The position numbers were made by a program, and so were the translations under genes. From Bombyx mori (Eukaryota > Arthropoda > Insecta > Lepidoptera > Bombycidae), in the NCBI RefSeq assembly GCF_030269925.1, contig NC_085127.1, positions 13,213,501-13,277,500 on the forward strand: a stretch of DNA of 64,000 nt. Direction: 5' to 3'. Below the pieces are notes generated by a model. It saw nothing but the letters and a program-made list of their open reading frames with translations. It made no database searches and was not told the origin of the DNA. How positions within the stretch are numbered: position 1 is the stretch's first letter; each line of letters starts with the position of its first letter. This document shows positions 20,120 through 32,342 of this stretch, one piece after another.

Positions 20120-21466
20120 CACCACTTGGACGACGTAGAGATGGGGATGGGAAAGGGACGTAGAGAAGAGAAGGCGTTGTTATACCCAAAAGTCCACTGT
20201 GCAAGTGCTGAGTTATGTTTGTATAAGGCATCATATCGGATTCCTTTCACCTAACCATGACCATTCTTCAATAATAATTTCAAAATATTTTCGAAGATGC
20301 TATCTGTTCAATCCGAATCCAGCCCCCTCGTGGTAGCCTAGGCTCCGGAAACCAGCACGAGGGGCCTGTCGAACACGGGCCGGGGCGCCGTTATATATAT
20401 AGGTATATATTCTTAATAAGACATTAGCTTATCATTCACCCCGAACCGATGACCTCGTCTTATCACGTCGTATCGCGTAGGATAAGAGGTTTCAGGGTGA
20501 GGATGTGGTGAGGAAAGTACGATGAGATACCGTAGCGTGGTCGACCAGCGCATCATTCTTTTCGAGCAAGAACTGACAGATGTCAAGTCACGAATGCCGC
20601 GTTAATATTTTTTTAAGAGATTTTATGACCTGGTAACTAAGACCTTTAAGTCATGTCTTATTTTACTTTATTTTCTTAATTTTATGAAAAATGATAATAT
20701 GGAGTGAAATGAAATGAAGATGATTAATTTGAGACATTAATCAACTGGGATGAAATTTAATGAAATGAGATGATATGGGATGAAATATAATCGCAGTAAA
20801 ATGGTGGTCATTTACTGAGATTTTTTCAGTGGACTTTTTGGAGGAACCCGAGAAGTTACGTCCAGCAGCTTTGTTTCATTTTCCCACATTTGTGCACTTT
20901 CACAGATATTAAACAGTTAATAAACCACCATTATTACACATTTAAACCTGAACACATTTGAACCTTTAATTAAACACTAAATAGACAAAATAAAACAAAT
21001 CACACTACTTCACTCCTCGCGCTCCCGCCAAAAAGTCTGCCGCGTTAATTCGCGTTCAGTGTTGCCGTAGTAAAAAACTCAAAACCCACAAATTGGTTTC
21101 GAACATTAACTGACTTGAAAACGGCATCGAAGATTTTTTTTATTACTTAGATGGGTGGACGAGCTCACCGCCCACCTGATGTTAATTGGTTACCGGAGCC
21201 TATAGACATCTACAATATAAATACCGCCACCTACCTTGAAATAATAGTTATAAGGTCTCAGTTTTTACTGTACAACAGCTGGGCCACCCTTCAAACCGAA
21301 ACACGTTACTGCTTCACGGTAGAAATAGGCAGGGTGGTGGAACCTACCCGTGCGGACTCACAAGACGTCCTACCACCAGTAAAAAGGAAAAATAAAGTTT
21401 AAGTAAAAGTTTTATCGATATCCGATAACTTAATTAAGTTCCCATCTCTACGTCGTCCTAGTGGTG
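20120..21466. mobile_element. 1.35-kb element between 26-bp inverted repeats
   Basis: Left end CACCACTTGGACGACGTAGAGATGGG-type (20120-20145) matches the inverse of 21441-21466 at 25 of 26 positions. The interior has no transposase frame. It includes a Bm1 copy (21135-21381) and a stretch (20790-21070) whose words (GTGGACTTTTTGGAGGAACC, TCACTCCTCGCGCTCCCGCC) look like a common Bombyx repeat. Superfamily and target duplication are unresolved. Confidence 0.55.
21135..21381 (-). repeat. Bm1 SINE, 5'-truncated, minus strand
   Basis: T-run, then the inverse Bm1 tail and body (GGACGAGCTCACCGCCCACC ... GAACCTACCCGTGCGGACTC). Nested in the TIR element above. Confidence 0.85.
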
Positions 21467-21836
21467 TATCTGTACCGCCGCCAGCAGTACTGGCTGTACC
21501 GTCGACCTCTTCATTATTCTTCACAAAATGATTCATTACTCCTTAGAAAATATCTTTGTTCTTTTGCTACAAAATTACAAAGTATTTTCCGTGCTGGTCT
21601 TTACAAACAGTAAAGACTTTCACAGATGCGATTGAAAGTCAAACATGCTACGTAATTTTATCTTCCTTAATAAATATAAAGCCTAATTTTCTACTTCGAA
21701 GTTAATTCGTGTTCACAAAAATCTTTTAAATGTAAGACTAGTAAACATCTTAAATTATAATTTAAATTGAATAAAATGGCAGGGAGTTGATTCGTATGTA
21801 CTTTTGGTAAAGTAAATTGTAAGACACTTTTTTTTT

Positions 21837-22150
21837 TCCTACCTAAGCTGGGAGCCTAGAGAGGCTATTCCAGCGTAACCGTAACTAGTAGGTGAGCTCA
21901 CGGGGCTCAAACCTGACGACGATGCTAACACGAACCCTAGCAAGAGTCGTGCTTCGCAGAATCTACCACCGGATCGGAAACGCGACCCACTGAGAAGATC
22001 CGGCGAGAAACTCAGTGGGCTGTGTCTGAGAGTTAATTTACTCGTCGAGCCCTTCGTCGCAAGCGACGGGTTCGACGAGAACGGTGACCAGTGCTTGAAG
22101 TACCTAAAAGCACCGTCAGTGGATCGGGAGGATCCGAGATGACGTGTGTA
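21837..22150 (-). mobile_element. LINE 3' fragment, family L, minus strand
   Basis: Contains GAAGATCCGGCGAGAAACTC and ACCGGATCGGAAACGCGACC. The same block lies in the 3' region of the full-length Jockey-type LINE (46795-46865), so this is a truncated relative. Confidence 0.7.
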
Positions 22151-22686
22151 AGACACTAAATTGTGCGCTTCGCAAAAGAAAAAACGTATTCTAAATATAT
22201 TTTTACATGTCGCGACAGTAGTGAAGGTATTTTAAAATACCTATTTAGAATTTTTATTTAATATCTTTTTTTAAATATAATATATAAATAATTCCTTTGT
22301 TATACAATTTCACTAACATACAACAGTATTGCATCCTTTAATATTTCTTTGCTTTCAAACATTTAACATTTCGAAAATATAAGCATTTCCAACATTTAAG
22401 CTTGACCAAGCAAAACAAACCAAAATAAAACAGAAAAAATTGTTGCCAAATAGACGACGAATTGTACTCACCCGTACTGACCTTTTTAAAGAAAAAAATA
22501 AAGTACTCAAATGTGTTTTATTGAGAATAACTCTTTATTAGTTACTAAACAAAAAAGTCCTATTTTTTCTATAACTATACATATAGATAAATTCGTAGGT
22601 TAAACAGTAAACATATGCACTGGTTGGGACCAGCACTTGACCGACCCATCTCCACCGGAGTCTATAGACATCCACTACAATGCTAC
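22151..22686. other. No feature seen
   Basis: Very AT-rich. No repeat or gene recognised. Confidence 0.4.
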
Positions 22687-23115
22687 TTCAACGTCATCGT
22701 GGCCTAAAGGATAAGACGTCCGGTGCATTCGTATCTAGCGCTGCAACGGTGTTCGAATCCCGCCGGTACCAATTTTTGTAATGAAATACGTACTTAACAA
22801 ATGTTCACGGTTGACTTCCACGGTGAAGGAATAACATCGTGTAAAAAAAATCGAACCCGCAACATTGTAATTTGCGTAATTACTGGTGGTAGGAATTCTT
22901 GTGAGTCCGCACCGATAGTTACCACCACCCCGCCTATTTCTGCCGTGAAGCAGTAATGCGTTTCGGCTTAAAGGGTGGGGCAGCCGTTTTAACTATACTT
23001 GAGACCTTAGAACTTATATATCAAGGTGGATGGCGCATTTACGTTGTAGATGTCTATGGGCTCCAGTAACCACTTAACATCAGGTGGGCTGTGAACACGT
23101 CCAAGCAATAAAAAA
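22687..23115 (+). repeat. Bm1 SINE, near full length, plus strand
   Basis: Head GTCATCGTGGCCTAAAGGAT with B box GTTCGAATCCC, full body, and tail AGGTGGGCTGTGAACACGTC..CAATAAAA. A few bases of the head (GCAGGCGG region) are deleted. Confidence 0.9.
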
Positions 23116-23687
23116 AATATAAATTATGATAAAAAACGCTTATCTAACATATAACAAAAACCCATTCTCATGTGTAAGGTCGAAATCTTGTTTTTCTGTA
23201 CATCGACTCTTCCATTCTTCAAGCCGAAATATCCCTTAAAGTCAACATACATTTTTTGTCCATATTATTAAAATAGCGCTAAACAATTCATTCTATTAAC
23301 TACTCGCTAAATGATTTTCAAAGTTTAATTAAACATTCGAATAATGTTAACTTATTAATAGGCAACTTTACGTGACGTTTTACACAATTATTTATCTTTG
23401 CGACATTCAGATTTCGCTACGAAAATCTTTCGTAATAAACTTACTTAAACTTCCAGCTCGGTCATTAGAGATTTATGCGTTTATAATTAAAATAGGCTTG
23501 TGAAAACGTTCTCAATGTAATATTACTTACACGTCGTTAGCAGGGCGAATCTACAAAACAAAACAACAAAAATAGAACAATGAACCTAAAACTAAAAACC
23601 TTAAAAAATATAATATAACAACTAAAATATATTATTAAAAAGAGTCCCTTTAGGCAAGGTTCCGAAGATACTGGCATTTTTGTTTTT
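23116..23687. other. No feature seen
   Basis: AT-rich. An 89-codon minus-strand frame (23537-23806) has no domain. Confidence 0.4.
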
Positions 23688-23967
23688 AAAGTGAAACTTT
23701 TATTACATCGTCTCAAACTTTTTCGTCTGTTTGTTGCATGTCGCGTGACGGTCGGCCGCGGAGTAGGGATAAAGTGAAAGGCGCTCGACAGGGCAGCCAA
23801 GGCCAATATGGCGGCGACTATAGTTCGCAGCAGCTAAGCGTGTAGTGTATAGACTATTACTCATTTGTGCCAGTGCTCCACGCTATTTTGTTTGTTTTGT
23901 CAGTGTTTAATGTAAATGTTGTTTGTCATAGTTAAATGTCTATAATGTGACAAAAAGTTTCACTTTT
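23688..23967. mobile_element. Possible 280-bp element with short TIRs
   Basis: TAAAGTGAAACTTTT at the left and its near-inverse AAAAAGTTTCACTTTTA at the right, enclosing a GC-richer core (CGCGTGACGGTCGGCCGCGG). Single copy in the window, so only a candidate. Confidence 0.35.
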
Positions 23968-24233
23968 ACCGTGGTTTCATAAAACCACACAATCCTGTTT
24001 TTTGCTTAAAAAGCCTTTAGCGTTTATTGCATTCTTACATCAAGGCTATAACCCTCGAAACTTCTTCTTCCTAGTCGGATACTCTTGGCAAAGTAGTCGT
24101 GGATGTCGATGGACAGAGTTGCGTCTCGTCGCGTCTTACCGCTCAAAACATGATGTACAAATAGATCACAATATAGAATTTCCTTCAGTTTTCGTGTGTC
24201 CTAGAAAAAATTAGATCTAACTTTACGACAACC

Positions 24234-24355
24234 CTCTTTTTTGCCCAGGCTCGTAAATCAGCTCATAGCCCACCTGATGTAGTGGTAACCAAAGCCCACA
24301 GAAATCGCAACATGAATACCGCCACCCACTTTGAGGCTTGAAGTCTATATCTCAA
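24234..24355 (-). repeat. Old Bm1 fragment, minus strand
   Basis: Words CAGCTCATAGCCCACCTGAT and ATACCGCCACCCACTTTGAG in Bm1 order, with several indels. Confidence 0.65.
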
Positions 24356-25016
24356 TTGTTTTGTAGTTGCCCATGTTACATTTCTTCCTGCTAGATTTGA
24401 ACAACGGCACCACTCTATTGTACCGCTGACGATAAGGGAAGGGATAATGCTTCTCTGCAAGACTGCCGAAAGACTCAGCAATCTTGCCAATTGATATACT
24501 CGATTTCAATCTAAGGAACTCAGTCTGTTTTCTATCTTAATCGTGATCGGTTGTCTTCAGCTAATTAAATCTCGTGTCCAGTATTAATTTAAGGTTTAAT
24601 AAAATATATTTATGTATTTTTTAAAACGAGATTTTTGAATTCCCTTATAACAACTCGATACGAGTGCACCCGGCATTTTATCCTTTAAGCCATGACGAGT
24701 TTTTTATTGTGAAAATAATTTCATGCTTATTTTCTTTTCATTTTATTATTTAGAACAATAAATTAATTTACATTACAACAACTTCTATCAACACCTAATC
24801 AAGCTAAATAACATCATGTCAAGAGTTCTCCGCTCCAACAGCGAGCTCTATGTTGCTGTAACACATGCAGTAATCAGACCTTACAGCTAATTCTGCAACA
24901 CGTGCAACTTCTGTACTTTGTGTTATGGAAGCTACACTGAGAAGCACTAAGCTGATTGATTATGTCTATGCTTGTATATACTACGAAAGCTGTCATGATT
25001 GATTCGCGCCTTTACA
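24356..25016. other. No feature seen
   Basis: No coding frame with motifs and no repeat shared with the window. Confidence 0.4.
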
Positions 25017-25585
25017 TCTATATATTAATACGCGAAGCAAAAACTTTGTACCCCTTTTTATGAAAATTGCGCGGACGAAGGAGAATGAAATTTCTCACAG
25101 TTATAGAGAATATAGAGGAGTGCAGAATGTTGATATTTTTTAAAATCTATATATATAAAAATGAATTGCTGTTCGTTAGTCTCGTTAAAATTCGAAAACG
25201 GCTGGAGCGATTTGGCTAATTTTGGTCTTGAATTATTTGTGGAAGTCCCGAGAAGGTTTAAAAGGTAGATAAATATGAAAAAGCTGGGAATTAAATAAAA
25301 ATAAAAAATTTGTTTTTCCTTTAATGTGTCCCCCGTTGGGCGGATTCCTTTTTTTTGTTTTAAGTTTATTTTATACAAAATTTTAGGTCTTTTATTTATC
25401 GATTGAGGCACTACAAAGTCTGCCGGGTCAGCTAGTTATTCATAAAAAATACATTAAATCAATAAAAAAAAACATTACACACACTACCGTGTATTTGACA
25501 CACACACGCATGCATACTATTTGTTTATTGCCAAACTTCTCTTATTGCTTATAGTCTGTGGTCAAATAGAGCATAGATTCAATAA
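25017..25585 (+). mobile_element. Helitron family A, copy 3, split by a family B Helitron
   Basis: The plus-oriented start TCTATATATTAATACGCGAA and the part up to 25145 continue at 25436. The block ATTACACACACTACCGTGTA..GCATGCATACTATTTGTTTATTG belongs to the same element. The CTAG end is missing. Confidence 0.75.
25146..25435 (+). mobile_element. Helitron-like family B, copy 2, complete
   Basis: TCTATATATATAAAAATGAA ... TGCCGGGTCAGCTAG, inserted between A and T within the family A copy. A short GC stem (GGCA..TGCC) lies before the last 11 nt, as expected near a Helitron 3' end. Confidence 0.75.
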
Positions 25586-25937
25586 TGAAACACTAGTAAT
25601 CTTTAAGACGCAAAGAAAGACACATCTGGGTGTGTATCGATATTTCTGAAAAGCTTCGAGATCGGTGAATAGAATTTCAAAACGATAAATTAAAGGAAAC
25701 TTTTCGCAATTATCGAGCTTAGTGTGGTCGCGACGTTGAAACTTGTTCTAGAAGTTTCATGAACAAGACGAAAGGAAGTGTAAGGTTTTAATTGTGTTCC
25801 AAAATTGTTTCCTGGAAGCTACAATGGAAATATAAACGTGACGATAAAAGATAAAACAATTGAAATTGAATAGACGCCCTTACATTGTTGGTTTTTTGTT
25901 CACCAAATGCAATTGTTATAACTTTGACAAACTTTTT
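25586..25937. other. No feature seen
   Basis: AT-rich. No gene or repeat recognised. Confidence 0.4.
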
Positions 25938-26181
25938 ACTGGTGGCAGGACCTCTTGTGAGTCCGCACGGGTAGGTGCCACCGCCGCGCCTATTTCTGCC
26001 GTGAAGCAGTAATGCGTTTCGGTTTGAAGGGTGGGGCAGCCGTTGTGACTATAGTGAGACCTTAGAACTTATATCTCAAGGTGTGTGGCGCTTTTACGTT
26101 GTAGATGGCTATGGGTTCCAGTTACCACTTAACACCAGGTGGGCTGTGAGCTCGTCCTCACATCTAGGCAATAAAAAAAAG
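25938..26181 (+). repeat. Bm1 SINE, 5'-truncated, plus strand
   Basis: ACTGGTGGCAGGACCTCTTG ... AGGTGGGCTGTGAGCTCGTC and an A tail. Confidence 0.88.
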
Positions 26182-26287
26182 CCCATGCGTCTATACGTGA
26201 CACATATTTTACTTCGTTAATTAGAACTACGGTCATGGAATTGGGGAAGTCATATTATTATTTAAACCACTGCATAATTATTGTAAA

Positions 26288-26708
26288 CTAGCGGCCCGCT
26301 TCGGCTCCGTTCGGCTCTTTAACAAAAATTTCTTGTTATTGTTTTATTTTTTTAAATAAAAGAACACTTTTTGCGGCATAACTATAATAGTTATACATAT
26401 GCTGTGGCGACACTTTTTGTAAATAGTAATGTGTTCTACAAAGCCGCAGAACATTATTTTATTCTATCATCAATAGTTTTCGCAGGGCACGCGATGTAAA
26501 GGATATTTTAGGTAATTTTTTACTCCTTGGGTTACATTATTGGAGTTTTAGTAAGGATCTCTAATTTAAAAAAAAATATATATAGCCTATGTCACTCACG
26601 AATAGTGTAGCTTCCAAGCAGTGAAAGAATTTTTCAAATCGATTCAGTAGTTTCGGAGCCTATTCAATACAAACAAACAAACATTACATTCCTAAGTAGA
26701 AGTATGGA
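26288..26708 (-). mobile_element. Helitron-like family C, copy 2
   Basis: CTAGCGGCCCGCTTCGGCTC at the start, the TTTCGGAGCCTATTCAATAC line near the end. Collinear with 5434-5859. Confidence 0.65.
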
Positions 26709-27139
26709 TATTCTATTCGTGCAAACGAGCTATCTCTTGGAGTATCATTGGATATGACTCAAATGTTCTAAGCACAAATAAGATTTTGGGATACGAAAAC
26801 AAAAAATCTATGCCCTCTCTAACTTTTAAAGTAACAGACATAATGCATGGCTAAACAAATTGAGATAAGGTAACTTAAGCTAAATATAGTGTCTGTTTAA
26901 TATTGTCTTTATGTGCATTTGAAAATAGAAACTATCGAAGCGACCCACTAAGCAAGCCCCAAAAAATAATAACAAGAAATTCACCATCATCATTCTCCTG
27001 CCCTTCTCCCAGTCACCTGGGGTCGGCGCAGCATGTTTTCTCCTTCCATACTCCTCTGTCATATACCATTTCTTCGTTCGCTCCCTTCTTACACATATCG
27101 TTTTTCACGCAATTCATTACGCTATTCACATATTAATAA
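26709..27139. other. No feature seen
   Basis: Short frames only. Nothing recognised. Confidence 0.4.
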
Positions 27140-27354
27140 CTAGCGACCCGCCCTCGCTTCGCTTCGGAAACATTAAAACACACATGAAACCAAAAAAAAA
27201 ATTTTAAAAAAAATGAAAAAATGTAGCCTATGTTCATCAGGGACAATGTCGGCTTCTAATGGAAAAAGAATTTTTCAAATCGGTCCAGTAGTTTCGGAGC
27301 CTATTCGAAACAAACAAACAAACAAATCTTTCCCCTTTATAATATAGATATAGA
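27140..27354 (-). mobile_element. Helitron-like family C, short variant
   Basis: CTAGCGACCCGCCCTCGCTT ... TTCCCCTTTATAATATAGATATAGA. Same ends as family C but a 215-bp length and a different middle; the closest match is the outer part of 38274-39414. Confidence 0.65.
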
Positions 27355-27440
27355 TTGACTTGTCTAAATCATCAATCAATCTCAATCACGCGGGCTGATC
27401 CAGTCGCAAATAACACTTCGCTAAGCTCGAACTCAGTCTT

Positions 27441-27628
27441 TTTTTTATTGCCCTTGTAGGCAAACGAGCATACGTCCCACCTGATAGTGAGTGGTTACCG
27501 TCGCCCATGCACTTCAGCAATGCCAGGAGCAGAGTCAAGCCGCTGCCTACCGCTTAATACTCTCCGCAAGCCTCGTTTGAAGAAGGACATGTTATAGCGC
27601 TCGGGAAACACCGTGGTCATACATAAAA
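27441..27628 (-). mobile_element. BMC1-type LINE tail, minus strand
   Basis: The inverse of the tail plus the last ~25 codons of the ORF2 seen at 53656-56616 (the CCGAGCGCTATAACATGTCC block), so it extends further into coding sequence than the other tails here. Confidence 0.85.
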
Positions 27629-28189
27629 GCTGAAAACCTTGACATATTTGGCGATTCCCTTCCAATATTCAGGAACAAAATTACAAAAAGTTGTTGTTGA
27701 ACCTCAACCTCAGCCTTGGTCTGAGTACTCGGGTATTACTGTACTTGTTGTCTTTCTTTTGTTTTTATTTTTTTATTATTATTAAATCTCTATTGATATA
27801 TTAATGTAATGCATGCCGTGATTGCCTCTAATTAGAATTGCAGTTATCAATTGCTCTATACATGTCAATGTTATTTTATGTCTTACTGTAAACCCTGTCG
27901 GTAATCCTTAAATAAATATATAAATAAACCAAACATAGCATGATAAAGTTAGTTTGTCTAGGCACTGCGCGGCGCTGTGTACTTGATACTACACAAAGAA
28001 CTCGGTCAGTCCCACATCACGCTATCATGAGTGCATCATTCGCGAGCAGACCGCGTATAATAGTCATGGATATTAATCTCCACTTTGGTTTTGTACTTGC
28101 TGATTACACTGTGAAGTTTATTTCAATAGCTTGGCCGCGTTTTATTGTATCCTCGCTAAATATACGACATTTATAACAACACACATAGT
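27629..28189. other. No feature seen
   Basis: AT-rich intergenic sequence. A 78-codon frame (27940-28176) has no recognisable domain. Confidence 0.4.
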
Positions 28190-28537
28190 AAAAAAAAGCT
28201 GTGTGGTGTCGTGGGACACCGGATTGGAACGAAGTTCCTTATTATAAAAATATTAATTTTAAGTTTATTTCGAGGTATAAAGAAAATAAAACTGGAGATT
28301 TCGCAACAACCCACGGTCATTCGGTAACGTGCGAACTTATTGTGGTACACTTCATTCACGGTTGTTTGCATAAGAGTTAGTGTATTGCGCAAACGAATGC
28401 TCTGAGATCGTTATTTTTTGTACGTTATTAAAAAGTTAAGTCGTACACTGTGTGCATTAGTAATAAAAATCTTACGTTACGGACGTTTTTTCCCGGTTAG
28501 GGACCCCTCCACGTCGTCCTATAAGGAACTTCGTTCC
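28190..28537 (+). mobile_element. GGAACGAAGTTCC element, copy 3
   Basis: GTGTGGTGTCGTGGGACACC, GGAACGAAGTTCCTTATT, ..., TATAAGGAACTTCGTTCC. About 350 bp. Confidence 0.7.
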
Positions 28538-28884
28538 AAAAAGAAGAGTCGTTGGTGCCGTTGCGATGAGACGTTGGGTGCAAGGCTCATTCGAATAAAA
28601 GTGGACTGTATTTAAAGCTGTTTTATTAAATTGGATTACAGTTTGTACAATTTCACGGGACCGACAACTGTCGTGGGTATTTCGTTGCTGCACGTCCATC
28701 ACCAGCTCCTCTAAGCCGAGCACATTTCCCCCAGCCTCCGTTGCTCTCACGGTCAGCTGGGCGACCGTTTCCCGCAGAGAAACGAAGCCGAGGGGCGGAA
28801 GGTGGCAGAAGAGTCCAATATAACCTGACCCGTTACCCCCGTGACCGGGAATCCGTAAACTGCCCCCCAGCGTGAAAAACGAAG
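28538..28884. other. GC-richer segment of unknown origin
   Basis: The minus strand has an open frame (part of 28951-28472) reading RETVAQLTVRATEAGGNVLG, with no family recognised. It sits between two repeats and may be a transposon scrap. Confidence 0.3.
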
Positions 28885-28997
28885 GTAGACAGCGGCTTGG
28901 CTCTACCCTTGGCATTGCTGAAGTCCATGGGCGACGGTAACCACTCACCATCAGGTGGGCCGTATGCTCGTCTGCCTACAAAGGCAATAAAAAAAGA
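28885..28997 (+). mobile_element. BMC1-type LINE tail, plus strand
   Basis: AGGTAGACAGCGGCTTGGCT ... GTCTGCCTACAAAGGCAATA and an A-rich end. Confidence 0.85.
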
Positions 28998-29269
28998 AAA
29001 AAAAAGAAGATATTTCCCTAAAACGTTCCACAAAAAGGGAAACTACAAATTTACGATCTAAGCATAAAATATTTCGAAAATGTAACAACTTAAAAGGACT
29101 TAAAGTAATAAAAGCTTGAAGTTAAATTTCAAGTTATATTGTAACTTTTAAAATCCCCGTTAAACAAAGAGCTTTTACTGAATGCCTTGAAAAATGGGTT
29201 TAAACAGGAATTACGTGGAGGTACGTAAGTAAACTGGATGTGGTATTTTCGAACAATTACCGTGAAATC

Positions 29270-29515
29270 TTTTTTTTTTATTGCTTAGATGAGTGGACGA
29301 ACTCACAGCCCACCTGGTGTTAAGTGGTTACTGGAGCCCATAGACATCCACAACGTAAATGCGCCACCCACCTTGAGATATAAGTTCTAAGGTCTCAAGT
29401 AAGTTACAACGGCTGCCCCACCGTTCAAACCGAAACGCATTACTGCTTCACGGCAGAAATAGGCAGGGTGGTGGTACCTATCCGCGCGGACTCACAAGAG
29501 GTCCTACCAACAGTA
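29270..29515 (-). repeat. Bm1 SINE, 5'-truncated, minus strand
   Basis: T-run, AGCCCACCTGGTGTTAAGTG ... TACCTATCCGCGCGGACTCA. Confidence 0.9.
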
Positions 29516-29817
29516 CAATATTATTATAACATCATTATTTTTCCGTTACCAAGAAAACTTTAAGTTTTCGAAAATAATTCGCTAATAATATCAAAGTAAC
29601 AAAAATACGCAATTAAACCGATAAAAGTAATTTTTATTAAGTCAACGACTCCTAAGAACCGAAAAAAAAGGCTAAAACTTTTATACCTCTATATGCCGCT
29701 CCAGTTCTTTCTATCGTCCATGTTGTTGGCAGTTTTTAATAAAATGTTGTCACGAACGGTGATGCTCGTCCTCTCCCCGCATGGAGTCTACGGTCAGCTT
29801 TTACAACATTCGGTACT
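29516..29817. other. No feature seen
   Basis: AT-rich. Nothing recognised. Confidence 0.4.
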
Positions 29818-30025
29818 TTTTTTCCTACCTAACCTGATAGTCTTGAGAAGCTATGTCAGCGTAACCCTAACGTGTAGGTGAGCTCTAAGGGCTCAAACCA
29901 GGAGACGTTGCTAACACTGGCTCTAGCAAGAGTAGTTCTTGCAGAATCTACCACCGGATCGGAAACGCGACCCACTGAGAAGATCCGGCGAGCAACTCAA
30001 TGGGCTGTGTCTAAGGGTTAGTTTA
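29818..30025 (-). mobile_element. LINE 3' fragment, family L, minus strand
   Basis: T-run, then ACCGGATCGGAAACGCGACC and AGAAGATCCGGCGAGCAACT, collinear with 21837-22150. Confidence 0.7.
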
Positions 30026-30027
30026 CT

Positions 30028-30268
30028 TTTTTTTTTATTGCTTAGATGGGTGAACGAGCTCACAACCCATCTTGTGTTAAGTAGTTAGCCCATAGACATC
30101 TACAACGTAAATGCGCCACCCACTTTGAGATACAAGTTCTAAGGTCTCAAGTATAGTTACAACAGCTGCCCCGCCCTTCAAACCGAAACGCATTAATACT
30201 TCACGGCAGAAATAGGCAGGGTGGTGGTACCTACCCGCGCGGACTCACAAGAGGTCCTACCACCAGCA
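30028..30268 (-). repeat. Bm1 SINE, 5'-truncated, minus strand
   Basis: T-run, GGGTGAACGAGCTCACAACC ... CCTACCCGCGCGGACTCACA. About 15 bp of the body are deleted near 30090. Confidence 0.88.
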
Positions 30269-30877
30269 AATTCAATTTCAAATTCAATTTCGAAACAATT
30301 TTCCACACACACACACTAAGGTCATTGTCCTATTTGTTTGAAGAATCAAACAATTTTAAGAATAGCACACACGGTAGCACACACAATAGTTTCGAACAAA
30401 GCCAGCCTTTTATCTTTGACAGAGACTGCAGCTCGCCTCATTCGCCGTCGCAAATTCCTTTATTCGGACTACACTCAGATTGACCTGCGACGAACATTCT
30501 TAAATACTTATTAATATTATTTTTAAAGTTATACTTCTTTAGGCGCGTTATGAAAAATTGATGAGAGTGAAATTTTACGATGCGCGCGCACCGTGACACA
30601 GAATTAACAGAATGAAGTTGCCCACTAAATCGCTCATTACAATACGACCGACGTAACTTGACAAATCTGAATATAGCCGCAGGTGAACTTTCCGAACCGT
30701 ACCGAGAATTACCGAATTTATACGATGTCAAGAAAAGGGATGTCCAATATGCGTGTTTGAGGATGTTGTTTAATCAATTTTTTTAAACTGATTAAAATTT
30801 AAATTAAAATAAAAAGAAATAAATTTAATAAAAATAAAGTATAACTTCTTACGCGCGTACATAAGTACACGCACCCT
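30269..30877. other. No feature seen
   Basis: A 97-codon minus-strand frame (30438-30731) has no domain. A short CA-rich stretch is at 30303-30317. Confidence 0.4.
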
Positions 30878-31012
30878 TTTTTTATTGCTTAGATGGATGG
30901 ACGAGCTCCCAGCCCATCTGGTGTTAAGTGGTTACTGGAGCCCATAGACATCTACAACGTAAATGTGCCACCCACCTAGAGGTATAAGTTCTAAGGTCTC
31001 AAGTATAGTTAC
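30878..31012 (-). repeat. Bm1 SINE fragment, minus strand
   Basis: The tail half only, ending at CTCAAGTATAGTTACA, next to a family B fragment. Confidence 0.85.
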
Positions 31013-31040
31013 ATTTAGAAAGTAACGGGACGAGACGATT

Positions 31041-31194
31041 TAATTCCGAGCATTTTCATATTTATCTACCTTTTAAGCCTTCTCTGGATTTCCACAAATA
31101 ATTCAAGACCAAAATTAGCCAAATCGGTCCAGCCGTTCTCGAGTTTTAGCGAGACTAACGAACAGCAACTCATTTTTATATATACTAAAGGTCC
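31041..31194 (-). mobile_element. Helitron-like family B, 5' part, fused to a family A copy
   Basis: AATTCCGAGCATTTTCATAT to CATTTTTATATATA, matching half of 36413-36703. The family A copy begins directly after it. Confidence 0.65.
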
Positions 31195-31603
31195 CGCAGT
31201 AGTCGAAATTCGACTATAATTGATTGGAATTGTAAGTTTGTACACCATTAAGATTGTGTTTTATACTTCTATAATCACAAATTTCGCCAAGACTACACTA
31301 TAAAAAATATTAACAAAGACAAACAATATATAATCTATTGTCAATTTGACCACAGACGTCAAGAACAAAAGTTTGACAATAAATAGTATGCATGCGTGTG
31401 TGCGTCAAATACATGGTATGTAGTGTGTGTAATGTTTTCTTTATTGATTTAATGTATCTTTTATGCCTTATTTTAAAAAAAAAATAGCATTGTGCACTTC
31501 TTCTCTATATTCTCTATAAGTGTGGAAAATTTCGTACTCCTCCGTCCACGCAATTTTCGTAAAAAGCGATACAAAGTTTTTGCTTCACGTATTAATATAT
31601 AGA
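31195..31603 (-). mobile_element. Helitron family A, copy 4
   Basis: Full-length, but the terminal CTAG is changed to CTAA. The 17-nt hairpin is kept. Confidence 0.75.
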
Positions 31604-31850
31604 TAGAAGATATTGATTTGATTGATTGATTGAATATTGATAATATTTTTCGTAAAAAGGGCTAGACAGTTTTTGCTTCACATCTTAATAGACAGATATC
31701 GCAAACGAATCCACGAATCATCTCGATAAACATTAGTGTTCGTCGCCAGTCAAACGAAACTTTTAAAGCGGAGACAGTTTGTGAAAAATGGACGCATTAT
31801 GACACGAGGCTTATGAGAAAATGGGTGTCGTTAGTGACGTCAGCGCGATA

Positions 31851-31885
<35 letters not shown>

Positions 31886-32231
31886 TATCCGGGTAATATG
31901 TTGCTACAGGACTTTAATGTTTTTTCCTTCGTGTTATTAAGGAAATCGTATTTTCGACAAAAAACACTTAAGGCGACAGTAATCTCGCGGACTATTCCCG
32001 ATATACGAACTACGAAGTAGCCAAAACGCGGACGTAAGTATAACTTTTTTTAAATAAATAAAAAATCTTTTATAAGTATTATGTAATGAGCAAACCTGTT
32101 CACGAGTGAAATATTTTTTTTTGGTCCGCGGCTAATCATAAAATTTGTAATTCAACTACGAACTTAACTACAATAAAGGCCTAAATAAACATTGCGTAAT
32201 ATAGTAGAAATGGCGTAATTTCAAAAGAACT
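31604..32231. other. Intergenic with a CA microsatellite
   Basis: (CA)n at about 31853-31883. 31610-31690 repeats the last words of the family A element (TTCGTAAAAAGGG..TTTTGCTTCAC). Otherwise nothing recognised. Confidence 0.5.
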
Positions 32232-32333
32232 TTTTTTCCCTGCCTATTCTTACTAGAAGGTTACTCGAGGTTACCTCGAGGGGCTATTCACAGAGCGAGT
32301 AGGTGAGCTCACGAGGCTCTGACCTGACGAATT
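32232..32333 (-). mobile_element. Short LINE fragment, family L
   Basis: GGGGCTATTC..GTAGGTGAGCTCACGAGGCT, as in the other family L ends. Very short. Confidence 0.45.
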
Positions 32334-32342
32334 TATATTATA

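Noticed and set aside
28472..28951. 159-codon minus-strand frame
   Set aside because: It spans a BMC1 tail, an unassigned segment and an inverted-repeat element. No recognised domain.
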